Shown: positions 1 through 5,778 of the stretch, one piece after another
How the letters are laid out: each line of letters starts with the position of its first letter
How positions within the stretch are numbered: the first letter of the stretch is position 1
From: an uncultured Thiotrichaceae bacterium
GTDB taxonomy: Bacteria; Pseudomonadota; Gammaproteobacteria; Thiotrichales; Thiotrichaceae
DNA: 14,344 bases
Assembly (NCBI GenBank): GCA_902727945.1
Contig: CACVAV010000364.1
Coordinates: forward strand, 1-14,344
Direction: 5' to 3'
The notes under the pieces: generated by a model
Told to the model about the DNA's origin: nothing
The model's database searches: none
The model's input: the letters and a program-made list of their open reading frames with translations, nothing else
Position numbers and translations under genes: made by a program

Positions 1-2
1 AG

Positions 3-128
3 CTGGATAAGCGGGAAAAAGAAATCCGGGATTACCTGAAGAAGGGGGTATCTAAGCGCAGTATTGCCAGGATTGTGGAGTGTGCGCCTAATACGCTGTA
101 TGCGTGGTTGAAGCGGAAAAAATTGTAG
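3..128 (+). CDS. Serine recombinase (resolvase/invertase), C-terminal fragment
   Basis: The open frame runs in from the left edge and ends at TAG 126-128, leaving 41 residues. It reads REKEIRDYLKKGVSKRSIARI, then continues to an APNTLYAWLKRKKL end. This is the helix-turn-helix DNA-binding tail typical of small serine resolvases and invertases: a short helix, a Gly-containing turn, SKRSIARIV as the first HTH helix, and NTLYAWLK as recognition helix. The catalytic N-terminal domain lies outside the window, so activity and exact subfamily cannot be judged. It sits directly left of the plasmid-like module array and could be a resolvase or invertase belonging to it or to a neighbouring mobile element. 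The HTH assignment is fairly secure; the link to the array is inference. Confidence 0.7.
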   Translation: MDKREKEIRDYLKKGVSKRSIARIVECAPNTLYAWLKRKKL

Positions 129-153
129 GTTGGATATTTTAGTATCCGGCTGT

Positions 154-240
154 GATAGCTGAGCGGTTTTGGTGGGCGTGCCGGTTCATTAAGCCTGGTA
201 AGTTCAGCCCACCGTGCTGGGGAGATTTAAGCAGTGGTTT
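154..240 (+). repeat. Partial repeat copy 0 (upstream flank only)
   Basis: This stretch matches the region that precedes the palindrome in the three full repeats. Shared blocks are TAGC-GAGCGGTTTTG near 155-171 (compare 10973-10989) and CCGTGCTGGGGA near 212-223 (compare 11029-11040). The CCC/GGGG arms around CCGTGCT form the same small hairpin as in the other copies. The palindrome, the remaining hairpins, parDE, rep and ssb that follow elsewhere are absent. I read it as the left remnant of a module that has lost its core. Confidence 0.5.
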
Positions 241-805
241 AGGCTTTGTTCAACAAAAGCTTATTAAGGGCAGAATCGCACGTTTACCGCACAAAACAAT
301 CCGCAAGCCTTGAACACAAAGGGGCAGCAAAACCGTCCCTTAAATTTGATGTTTTTCGGTAAATTGTACATTACAGGGAATGAAGAAATATAGAGGAAGT
401 CTTGAAACCCTTACAGAACAACACCACCGAGCTTTCAAATACCTAAAATGCAGATATTGGAAGGAGTAGATTGGAAAAATGCTAGTGTCAAACAGATTGG
501 CAAAGACATGATGGCCTTACCGTAATCCTAGGCTGATTTGCTCCAGCCGTTTAAATCCTAGGGTGCAATACGGGTTGCCGACCGTTATGACTTTGATCCT
601 GTCACACAGACCAGCCGCGCATAAATTAATTGAAACTGTATCCAGAATGGAGTTAAATAGTTTGGAAATTCGGCCAAACTATGGGAACTATGTATTTGAA
701 TTTACTATCCTCTATGCCTCATTCGTCGTTAATCGAAGCCCGATTGGTTTCATCACTACGCATGCGATCGGGTTCGTTTGTCTACTGTCCGCCTGCGGTG
801 TCGTT
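241..805. other. Long non-coding stretch with module-tail remnant
   Basis: I see no convincing gene before the lipoprotein frame. At about 313-370 the sequence GAACAC...AAAACCGTCCCTT...TTGTACAT resembles the tail found just downstream of both ssb genes (5679-5745, shorter at 9785-9815). This suggests the 3' end of a former ssb module. GGCTTTGTTCAACAAA at 241-256 looks like an IS terminal repeat, but no partner end was found. A 9-bp direct repeat AATCCTAGG occurs at 524-532 and 554-562. The frame of the downstream lipoprotein stays open back to 563, but that part has no recognisable protein character beyond two hydrophobic stretches. Confidence 0.4.
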
Positions 806-1276
806 ATGCTGAGTAATATCCAGCGGTGGGGAATGCTTCCAAGCCTGTGCGTGCTAGTGCTAATCGCGGCAAGCGCCTGCACCCAGGCCATCGAGCAGCC
901 CGTATCTGGTCTCGTCACGTTAGGAAGCGAGTGGACAGAGATCGTCCCTCCAAAGCCTTTGAAGGTCGTCAAGAATGAGCAGGCGATTCGGCTTGAGTTG
1001 ACCGGCATTTCTGACATGCAGCTTGATAACACACTTGAGTTTAGCGATGGCCGTCGCCTGGTGATCGATGCCGAACTGACTGATGATCAAGGTACGGTTT
1101 ACGACCTTGCGCTCGGCGGTGTGGCAGCGACTAGGTACGCGTTTTTCTACCGAGCCGGGGATTACCCGCCAGGTCCGGACTACTCAGTCGACCGGACTAT
1201 CGTGAAACTCCGTCTTCGCAGCAACGCGATTATCGAGGTGGATGAAATCCGTTGGATCTGTTCAACAACGCCATAG
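806..1276 (+). CDS. Putative lipoprotein of unknown function
   Basis: This is a 156-residue protein from the ATG at 806. The N-terminus MLSNIQRWGMLPSLCVLVLI, then AASACTQ, looks like a lipoprotein signal peptide: Arg at position 7, a hydrophobic core, then Ala-Ser-Ala-Cys as a possible lipobox with Cys near residue 24. The mature part is about 130 residues, polar, with alternating hydrophobic positions as in a beta-rich domain (RLVIDAELTDDQGTVYDLAL; TIVKLRLRSNAIIEVDEIRW). I do not recognise a family. The frame is open back to 563, but a start at 806 or at ATG 833 (just after GGTGGGG) best explains the signal peptide. The downstream permuted NlpC/P60-like gene begins 25 bp later, so the two are probably co-transcribed. 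Membrane location is inferred; function is unknown. Confidence 0.6.
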   Translation: MLSNIQRWGMLPSLCVLVLIAASACTQAIEQPVSGLVTLGSEWTEIVPPKPLKVVKNEQAIRLELTGISDMQLDNTLEFSDGRRLVIDAELTDDQGTVYDLALGGVAATRYAFFYRAGDYPPGPDYSVDRTIVKLRLRSNAIIEVDEIRWICSTTP

Positions 1277-1301
1277 TGTAGTAAACACCAGGAGATCAAA
1301 A

Positions 1302-1889
1302 ATGACAAAAATCACCACTAGTCAACTGAGGCCTGCTGACATCATTGTCAGCACGACCGATGCCACCGTTTCGGGTGCAATTCGTACTGGTTCAGGCTCA
1401 TCGGTCAGTCACAGTATGCTTTACATCGGCAACCAATTTGTCGTTGAGGCTATCTCAGCCGGTGTAGTCAAACGTCCGTTGACGCAAGCCATCCGTGATG
1501 CCTCGCTCGCGATCGTGGTGCGGCGTCGCAGCATGACACCAATCATTCGCACTGCCGTGACGGATCAGGCTGAACGTTACGTAAGCCTAGGATTACCCTA
1601 CGACAAGATAGGTGCAGCCGGTGCCGGCACCACACACCGCCGCGGTCGCACACTATCCACAATCGGCTGCATCTTGAATCCACTATTATGTAGCGCCGCA
1701 GCGACTGCCGTTGCTCGCAATGCCAGCCCCGCCCAAGCCGACACGGCCTTTTTCTGCTCTGAACTTATTGCCCGTGTTTTTGAACTCGCCGGTGCACCAA
1801 TTAGCAATAACTCACCGTCATTCACGACGCCTCGCCATGTGCGCATGTCATCGGCGTTAATTTACGTTGGTCATCTGAAGGACACGTAA
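1302..1889 (+). CDS. Permuted NlpC/P60 (YiiX/YaeF-like) papain-fold protein
   Basis: This is a 195-residue protein. The start is ATG 1302, preceded by AGGAGAT at good spacing; an in-frame ATG at 1242 overlaps the previous gene and lacks such a site. Motifs follow the circularly permuted order of this superfamily. LRPADIIVST (9-18) resembles the entry strand. SHSMLYIG (36-43) supplies the probable catalytic His37, with Glu49 as a possible third residue. YDKIG (100-104) is the usual aromatic-Asp motif. FFCSELIARVFELAG (150-164) supplies the probable nucleophile Cys152. Known relatives are peptidases, amidases or acyltransferases acting on peptidoglycan peptides, lipids or amides; the substrate here is unknown. 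A small hydrophobic insert (119-138, with two Cys) separates the motifs. No signal peptide is visible. The lipoprotein just upstream could be a partner. Confidence 0.72.
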   Translation: MTKITTSQLRPADIIVSTTDATVSGAIRTGSGSSVSHSMLYIGNQFVVEAISAGVVKRPLTQAIRDASLAIVVRRRSMTPIIRTAVTDQAERYVSLGLPYDKIGAAGAGTTHRRGRTLSTIGCILNPLLCSAAATAVARNASPAQADTAFFCSELIARVFELAGAPISNNSPSFTTPRHVRMSSALIYVGHLKDT

Positions 1890-2200
1890 CAGCTCTGCCT
1901 GAGAAATCACAATTAGGCAACTAAGGAACCGGATACATTTCTCAAATAGTCTGCCCCTATTTAACTCAGCACTATTCATTCGCCAACCCTAGTAGATGGC
2001 ATCTACCAGTCACTATTCACAACGAAAGCACGTCACCGGCAAAGTCGAATCTGTTGAACGCTACGATATTTTTTCTTGTGTTTCAGTCAGAAAAACTGGG
2101 CGGTTCTTACGTCGATTACACACCATAAAACCCCCGCATTTTTTTGTGTTGATATGTGATAGAAAAATACAGTATCAACCCTTTTTGCTAGCTTTCTATC
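1890..2200. other. Intergenic region upstream of repeat A
   Basis: No supported gene. Its right end resembles the stretch before repeat B: GATATGTG...AGTATCAACC...TTTTTGCT at 2151-2190 against GATATGTA...ACATATCAATC...TTTTTGCT at 6245-6280. In B the arms GATATGTA (6245-6252) and TACATATC (6262-6269) form a perfect 8-bp inverted repeat around an A-rich loop; in A only the outer bases pair. The repeat unit may therefore begin about 50 bp further left than I have drawn it in A and B. Confidence 0.4.
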
Positions 2201-2307
2201 AGAGCTAGCCCAAAACATCACGATTTTGTAAGGCATACCAAACCATCAGACTGCAGTATCAAAGCCCTGCTGTGCTGGAGAAACTTAGCCTCAGACTTAA
2301 ATGATGA

Positions 2308-2402
2308 AAGCCCGAAAGTAACATAATATCGAGTTATACGAATTGCACGAAGCTGGTACTTCTTGATTCGTATAACAAGACATTATGTGTAAATTCGGGC
2401 TT
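2308..2402. repeat. Palindrome with two inverted dif-like sites, copy A
   Basis: Outer arms AAGCCCGAA and TTCGGGCTT enclose two sites resembling dif. Site 1 (2316-2344) has AAGTAACATAA, a 7-bp spacer TATCGAG, then TTATACGAATT. Site 2 (2365-2393) has GATTCGTATAA, spacer CAAGACA, then TTATGTGTAAA. They lie in opposite orientation, with the XerC-like arms facing inward. The centre GAAG-CTGGTA-CTTC closes the structure, so the whole 95 nt can fold into one hairpin with a 6-nt loop. From family knowledge, E. coli dif read in reverse has AACATAA, a 6-bp spacer, then TTATGCGC; plasmid sites vary in spacer length. Xer binding is inferred. Confidence 0.6.
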
Positions 2403-3062
2403 CACATGTTAATGCGCGAAAGTAGCTTGCTGTCCGCCGGAATAAGGCCCGCTGTACTTTTCGCCCTATTCCACCGAACATCAATCTACATTCGCGCGTG
2501 CTTGGAACGCCTTTTGTTTTTCGGGTTTCGTGGCTCTCGCTTTAACCGTCGTGTCCTCTTTGGGTCCGCTCCGCAACGAAGCCCCGAAAAACGGCGGCGT
2601 ACAACTTTTGGTGGTTGTCGGGTTGGGTGTTCCGCGCCGTCTGGTCTCCGTCATAAACCGATTGGGATTAGTTGCGGCCTCCGCTCAAGTCCTCCAGTCG
2701 TTCCCGCTTACGAAAATAACCCGCTAACGTTCCGCCCTAATTGCCCCGCGATGAAGCTGCGGCGCGGTCGGAACGCGGATAATTTTCGTGCTCCCACTCT
2801 TTCCGGACTTGGCTACGGTCGCCACTAAACCCAATAGTCGGCGGGAACGTTTGTGGTGCTTGGCTTCTACTCCCTGCGCCTCCTTTGAATCGGTCGCTCT
2901 GCGGGCTTAGTCTCCCGACCCGCTGCGCTGAGCGGGAACCGGTGCGGTGCGCTTTGCGCGGTTGTTTGAAAAGCAAAGAGCATATTTTCCATGAGCGTGT
3001 CCGGGGTGTGACCGTACACGCTCCCGCGCTAATTCTTTGGTTTTGGCCGTGATGCCGTGCCA

Positions 3063-3116
3063 GTACCGCCCAACACAAAGCCAAAGCGCTGCGCTGGCTT
3101 TCTGATGGATCGGTAC
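3063..3116 (+). repeat. Terminal hairpin of repeat A
   Basis: Outer stem GTACCG/CGGTAC and inner stem AAAGCC/GGCTTT lead to AGCG-CTG-CGCT at the tip. The same hairpin stands in copies B and D. Copy C has different stem bases that still pair (see 11822-11879), which supports a maintained structure. It is not followed by a T run, so it is not a standard terminator. Confidence 0.65.
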
Positions 3117-3137
3117 CGGACGGGGGAAGATGAAGCG

Positions 3138-3159
3138 ATAACAATTATTGTTATATAAT
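3138..3159 (+). promoter_or_regulatory. parDE promoter and palindromic operator, module A
   Basis: ATAACAAT-T-ATTGTTAT (3138-3154) is a perfect 8-bp inverted repeat that overlaps a consensus -10 box TATAAT (3154-3159), about 33 bp before the parD start. ParD-type antitoxins usually repress their own promoter through such palindromes, so this is the probable operator. The -35 region is weak. Module B has the same site. Confidence 0.65.
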
Positions 3160-3191
3160 GCTATTTATTGATATTGATAGAGGTATTGAGC

Positions 3192-3434
3192 ATGAATGTT
3201 TCACTCACACCAGTTCTTGAAAACTATATTCAAACCAAGGTGGATAGCGGATTGTATGCCTCAGCCAGTGAGGTGATCCGTGCCGGTTTGCGGGCTTTGC
3301 GGGAACAAGACTTAGAATCCGCCATTGATGCAGGGATTGATAAAGGCCTGGCCGATTCTGCTGCGGGTCGGGTAATGTCTTCGGATGAGTGCTTTGATCA
3401 GCTCAAGGATAAACTGACACGGAAATACTCATAG
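3192..3434 (+). CDS. parD: ParD-like antitoxin (ribbon-helix-helix), copy A
   Basis: This is an 80-residue protein starting at MNVSLTPVLENYIQTKVDSG. The strand-helix-helix layout and the segment YASASEVIRAGLRALRE (about 24-40) are typical of ParD/CC2985-family antitoxins. The N-terminal ribbon binds DNA and the C-terminal tail wraps the toxin. I chose ATG 3192 because GAGG lies at proper distance and the family starts here; an in-frame ATG at 3168 would add eight atypical residues. The stop codon abuts the parE start with no gap, so the two are translationally coupled. It probably neutralises ParE and represses the operon at the upstream palindrome. It is nearly identical to copy B, with two substitutions (Ser to Phe, Lys to Arg). 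Confidence 0.88.
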   Translation: MNVSLTPVLENYIQTKVDSGLYASASEVIRAGLRALREQDLESAIDAGIDKGLADSAAGRVMSSDECFDQLKDKLTRKYS

Positions 3435-3734
3435 ATGTATCACGTCAGGTACACAGAGAGCGCCTTACAGGATCTGGAGGACATTTTTAGCTACATCGCT
3501 ATGGATAACCTTGATCGTGCCCTCTCCTTTGCGCTGGAGCTGAAAGAACACTTTGACGGGGTTTTGTCTGTCTTTCCTAATGGCGGGACGCTCTACAATC
3601 CGGATAAAGGCATTAGAAAGCACTCTTACAAGGGACATACCGCGTTTTATCATGTACCGGATGCAGAAAATGTTGAGGTGTTGCATGTCATCAATCTCAG
3701 AAAACCGATGACCGCACGGGGCATTGAAATCTAG
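3435..3734 (+). CDS. parE: ParE/RelE-superfamily toxin, copy A
   Basis: This is a 99-residue protein of normal ParE length. YTESALQDLEDIFSYIA (6-22) is the characteristic first helix, followed by a helix-rich middle and a beta-rich C-terminal half (HTAFYHVPDAENVEVLHVINLRKPM). ParE toxins poison DNA gyrase and give post-segregational killing of plasmid-free cells; RelE relatives cleave mRNA. The pairing with a ParD-type antitoxin favours the gyrase-type activity, but that is inference. The gene starts directly after the parD stop. A strong 11-bp hairpin follows its stop. Copy B differs at one residue (Ser19 to Gly). The toxin-antitoxin pair would stabilise the module. Confidence 0.87.
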   Translation: MYHVRYTESALQDLEDIFSYIAMDNLDRALSFALELKEHFDGVLSVFPNGGTLYNPDKGIRKHSYKGHTAFYHVPDAENVEVLHVINLRKPMTARGIEI

Positions 3735-3735
3735 T

Positions 3736-3760
3736 GCAAGGGAGAAGCCTTCTCCCTTGC
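3736..3760. terminator. Hairpin between parE and the convergent small gene, A
   Basis: GCAAGGGAGAA-GCC-TTCTCCCTTGC is a perfect 11-bp stem with a 3-nt loop, just after the parE stop and just beyond the end of the minus-strand small gene. There is no T run on either side, so it may be a weak bidirectional terminator or an mRNA 3'-end stabiliser. It is conserved in module B at 7830-7854. Confidence 0.55.
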
Positions 3761-3775
3761 GAGCTTGCCCGCGTT

Positions 3776-3988
3776 TTACGGTGTACCGGTGCACTTTAGT
3801 TCCGTTTCAAACGCAGCCAGTGCCATCACGTAATCATCCAGAAACTCCATAGCTTCCAGTATGGCCAGCGTGTCCGCCTGGTCATCCAAACTTAGAACCG
3901 TTGTGAAATTATCCCCTGAAGCGGGGAAAGTGGAAAGCGTGCGCGTGTTTTCTATGCACGCAGGCTTGTGTATGCTCTTTGATTGCAT
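3776..3988 (-). CDS. Conserved 70-residue protein of unknown function, copy A
   Basis: The protein is MQSKSIHKPACIENTRTLST, followed by an acidic, Leu/Ala-rich C-terminal half (VLSLDDQADTLAILEAMEFL, then DDYVMALAAFETEL) that looks mostly helical. AAGGAATTGAATC before the ATG gives a good ribosome binding site. The gene is present at the same place in module B, with six base differences and three amino-acid changes (L18P, M55V, C66R), and the frame is kept. It lies 75 bp downstream of rep on the same strand, so it is probably the second gene of a rep operon, and it converges on parE. I do not recognise a family. A role in replication control or partition would fit the position but is speculation. 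Confidence 0.65.
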   Translation of the reverse strand: MQSKSIHKPACIENTRTLSTFPASGDNFTTVLSLDDQADTLAILEAMEFLDDYVMALAAFETELKCTGTP

Positions 3989-4022
3989 GATTCAATTCCT
4001 TATCAAATTGGGTTGTGAAGTC

Positions 4023-4045
4023 CTTCCTCAGTGTTACCAGCACTG
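4023..4045 (-). repeat. Small hairpin downstream of rep, module A
   Basis: CCTCAGTG and CACTGGGG pair (one G-T wobble) around TTACCAG. Module B keeps CCTCAGTG and CACTGGGG with a different loop, TTAGCG (about 8119-8140). It sits between rep and the small downstream gene and could tune read-through or mRNA processing. Confidence 0.4.
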
Positions 4046-4063
4046 GGGCAGGGCGTCTATCGG

Positions 4064-4918
4064 TTAAGCGGCTTTTTTCTGTTTCGTGTCTTCTCCTTCT
4101 AGTGGTAGTTGAGTTTGTTGGTCTTCAATAAATCTGATGTGTAAGTGTGTAATCTTCCGGCTAGTCTTGCGGCGCTCAATATCAATGTGAATATTGGCTT
4201 TCTCTTTGAGTTCAGCTTGCACCATATTTAAAATCTGACTTTCAAATTTTGACCATGAATATGACTTTGGTACACCTAACATACTGCGCAACTCATCAAC
4301 TTCAACAGTCAACCAACCAGCTATTAAACCGTTTGTTTCTGATTTTTTCTTCGCCCAGCTCATTAGCAACTCATAAAAACGCCATGTGTATGAACTAGTG
4401 AAATCTACAGCCTGAGACAACGGGTACTTAGTGAACTGCTTTGACATGCCGACAAGGTGGGGAACTACCAAAGGATTGAATGTGCAAATGATCTTGCCTT
4501 GCTGCTTCCGGTAACGTGCTCTGGCCATTAATGTGAACTCAACACGGTCATCCTCAATACCTTCACCAGCTACAGAAATAACCCGTTTCATCAGGCCAGT
4601 TACCGCCTTCTCTAAATGCTCATAGCTGTGCTTAACATCAACTTTGAATGCTTGAGTGTAGGCTAGTGCCGTTAGTTCGATTTCTTGAAACTGATTATCC
4701 ATACGCAATGGGTGGAGTTGAGAAACCAAGGTTTCCATAATCCGCTTCTCAACCAAACCATAACGATAATAGGCTCGAGCTAATGCATTAGATTTCGTGA
4801 CTGAGTTTTTACTGGCAACATGAGCAGGGTCAGCCGAGGCAGCTTTGTTACTGTTCCTCTGTTTTCGCTCGGTGTTGTGCTGGATGCTTTCAAGCAGTCG
4901 ATCTAGGTCTGATTTCAT
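4064..4918 (-). CDS. rep: Plasmid replication initiator, Rep_3 (RepB) family, module A
   Basis: This 284-residue protein has two winged-helix domains as in RepE/Pi/RepA-type initiators. The N-terminal domain (about 40-150) includes NALARAYYRYGLVEKRIMETLVSQL and ELTALAYTQAF. The C-terminal domain (about 160-265) includes SSYTWRFYELL (175-185), a family hallmark; the HTH-like VDELRSMLGVPKSY; and RRKTSRKITHLHIRF, whose basic pattern is typical of the iteron-contacting region. It would bind the iterons at 4975-5059 and open the origin. The 20 or so C-terminal residues are almost the same as in the module B Rep, but the rest is clearly diverged. The start has only GGTGG as a weak binding site. Autoregulation through the adjacent iterons is likely from family knowledge. 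Confidence 0.92.
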   Translation of the reverse strand: MKSDLDRLLESIQHNTERKQRNSNKAASADPAHVASKNSVTKSNALARAYYRYGLVEKRIMETLVSQLHPLRMDNQFQEIELTALAYTQAFKVDVKHSYEHLEKAVTGLMKRVISVAGEGIEDDRVEFTLMARARYRKQQGKIICTFNPLVVPHLVGMSKQFTKYPLSQAVDFTSSYTWRFYELLMSWAKKKSETNGLIAGWLTVEVDELRSMLGVPKSYSWSKFESQILNMVQAELKEKANIHIDIERRKTSRKITHLHIRFIEDQQTQLPLEGEDTKQKKAA

Positions 4919-4974
4919 AGGCCACCATAAAAGAGATGTTGGTAATTTATATCAACTTTAATGAAAAGGGAAGT

Positions 4975-5059
4975 TTTTATTGTTATCTCTTTATACCACC
5001 AATTTATCTCTTTTAGACCACCAATTTATCTCTTTTAACCACTTAAACATCTCTTTTAA
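4975..5059. repeat. Iterons of origin A
   Basis: Directly repeated units of about 21-22 bp lie just upstream of rep. Two are near-perfect, ACCACCAATTTATCTCTTTT at 4995 and 5017. A degenerate third begins at 5038 (ACCACTTAAACATCTCTTTT), and a partial one, TTGTTATCTCTTTA, comes before them. Periods are 22 and 21 bp. A half unit in inverse orientation overlaps the rep start (TAAAAGAGATG at 4928-4938). This layout is the standard Rep_3 origin. It is probably both origin and rep operator. The unit sequence differs from that of origin B. Confidence 0.85.
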
Positions 5060-5123
5060 GTCTGTAACCATCTGATAGATAAAGTGTTCTAACGCTTAGA
5101 AACAAGTAGAAACAGAAGGAACA

Positions 5124-5179
5124 GGCAATCGCCATCAACTGCCTGTGGACAACTGGAAAACCGAGGGAAGGCGATTGCC
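5124..5179. repeat. Inverted repeat between iterons and ssb, module A
   Basis: GGCAATCGCC (5124-5133) and GGCGATTGCC (5170-5179) are perfect 10-bp inverted arms around 36 bp. The loop contains TGTGGACAA (5144-5152), one mismatch from a DnaA box on the minus strand. Module B keeps the arms but has an unrelated loop without that box. The site lies in the ssb leader and next to the origin, so it could be an ssb operator, an RNA structure or an origin element. Confidence 0.55.
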
Positions 5180-5274
5180 CGCTTTCGTTGCATTTCTTTT
5201 GAAGATCAAAGACAAAAAAGCAATCGTTAGGATATGTAATAATTCTATTCATACCTACCAGTGGAATACGTTGT

Positions 5275-5661
5275 ATGAGCTTTCAAGTGCTAATTACCGG
5301 AAAACTAACCCAGAACCCGCAGCTCAAAACGAGTAAAAACGGCAACCCTTACACCTGGATGTTGTTGTCTATTCCTACCGAACAGGAGCGCACCTCCGCC
5401 TCAGTGCTAGGTTTTGACAGCAGCGTGATTGAAATGATGAAAAAACTCAGTAGTGGGGACGAGATAGCAGTTACCGGCACGGCTAACATTAACCAGTGGG
5501 AAAAAGATGATGGCACTGTCCGAGTAAGTCTGAATGTCATTGCCAGTCAGGTGATGACAATGTACTACCACCGTAAGAAGAAAAAAAGGTTTGTAGAGGA
5601 GTCCCCAGCGCCCGTGGCAACTGGGGAAGAAGACTTTGATGATGATATTTCCAGTGTCTAA
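5275..5661 (+). CDS. ssb: Single-stranded DNA-binding protein, copy A
   Basis: This 128-residue protein has an OB-fold layout. MSFQVLITGKLTQNPQLKTS is strand 1, followed by the first turn, NGNPYTWMLLSIPT and the strand pattern up to GDEIAVTGTANINQWEKDDG, VRVSLNVIASQV. A basic linker RKKKKR (about 100-105) leads to an acidic tail ending DFDDDISSV. Canonical SSB ends in DDDIPF, so this tail keeps the acidic run but lacks the Pro-Phe end used to recruit partners. It is short for a housekeeping SSB and lies beside a plasmid origin, so it probably coats DNA during module replication. The start has only a weak binding site. About nine residues differ from copy B. Confidence 0.82.
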   Translation: MSFQVLITGKLTQNPQLKTSKNGNPYTWMLLSIPTEQERTSASVLGFDSSVIEMMKKLSSGDEIAVTGTANINQWEKDDGTVRVSLNVIASQVMTMYYHRKKKKRFVEESPAPVATGEEDFDDDISSV

Positions 5662-5745
5662 AAAAACCGGATGGTTTGAACACTATAGCTCAACAAAACC
5701 GTCCCTTTAAATTGATGTTTAGCGCATAGACTTGTACATCCTACT
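5662..5745. repeat. Conserved ssb-downstream tail
   Basis: After the ssb stop, AAACC-GGAT-GGTTT forms a short hairpin, then AAAACCGTCCCTTT...TTGTACAT follows. Module B has AAACC-AGGT-GGTTT and AACCGTCCCTTT at about 9770-9815, and a matching remnant stands at about 313-370. The cargo segment begins after this tail in each module, so it marks the core/cargo border. Confidence 0.45.
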
Positions 5746-5778
5746 AGTCATCGTTTTTTTGATATTCATAGAATGATG

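Larger units (their letters stand above)
2201..3135 (+). repeat. Hairpin-rich structured repeat, copy A
   Basis: First of three full copies of a GC-rich unit of about 0.9 kb. In order it holds a Xer-like palindrome (2308-2402); a hairpin with arms 2414-2433 and 2478-2497, imperfect here; a hairpin with arms GTTTTTCGGG (2516-2525) and CCCGAAAAAC (2583-2592), extended by TTTCGT/ACGAA; an 80-nt hairpin (2710-2789) with CGTTCCG/CGGAACG inside; an invariant hairpin GAGCGTGT/ACACGCTC (2993-3023); and a terminal hairpin (3063-3116). An open frame of 147 codons crosses it (2385-2828), but the matching frames in copies B and C are broken by indels, so I treat the unit as non-coding. It ends directly at the parDE promoter. 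It may act as DNA (recombination or origin structure) or as RNA; the sequence alone does not decide. Confidence 0.75.

Noticed and set aside
241..540. Insertion sequence remnant
   Set aside because: GGCTTTGTTCAACAAA resembles an IS end, but no matching inverted end or transposase frame was found. The short frames at 380-469 and 448-525 have no recognisable content.
2308..2402. Integron attC site
   Set aside because: The hairpin form is similar, but the RYYYAAC/GTTRRRY core boxes are not found at the proper ends and no integrase is present. The arms fit dif-like sites better.
2385..2828. 147-residue open frame across repeat A, with related frames in B and C
   Set aside because: The frame is shifted by indels in both other copies (around 6619-6755 and 11317-11485), while inverted repeats are conserved. 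The composition is Arg/Pro-rich as expected from GC-rich non-coding DNA.
2993..3023. Group II intron domain V
   Set aside because: The short GC-rich hairpin begins GAGC and is invariant, but it lacks the two-base bulge and GNRA loop, and no intron-encoded protein or 5' boundary motif is present.
3465..3794. Minus-strand open frame opposite parE
   Set aside because: It is a shadow of parE in another frame, not kept at this length in module B, and has no ribosome site.
4975..5059. CRISPR array
   Set aside because: The repeats are adjacent iterons with 21-22 bp period and no unique spacers, directly beside a Rep_3 gene.
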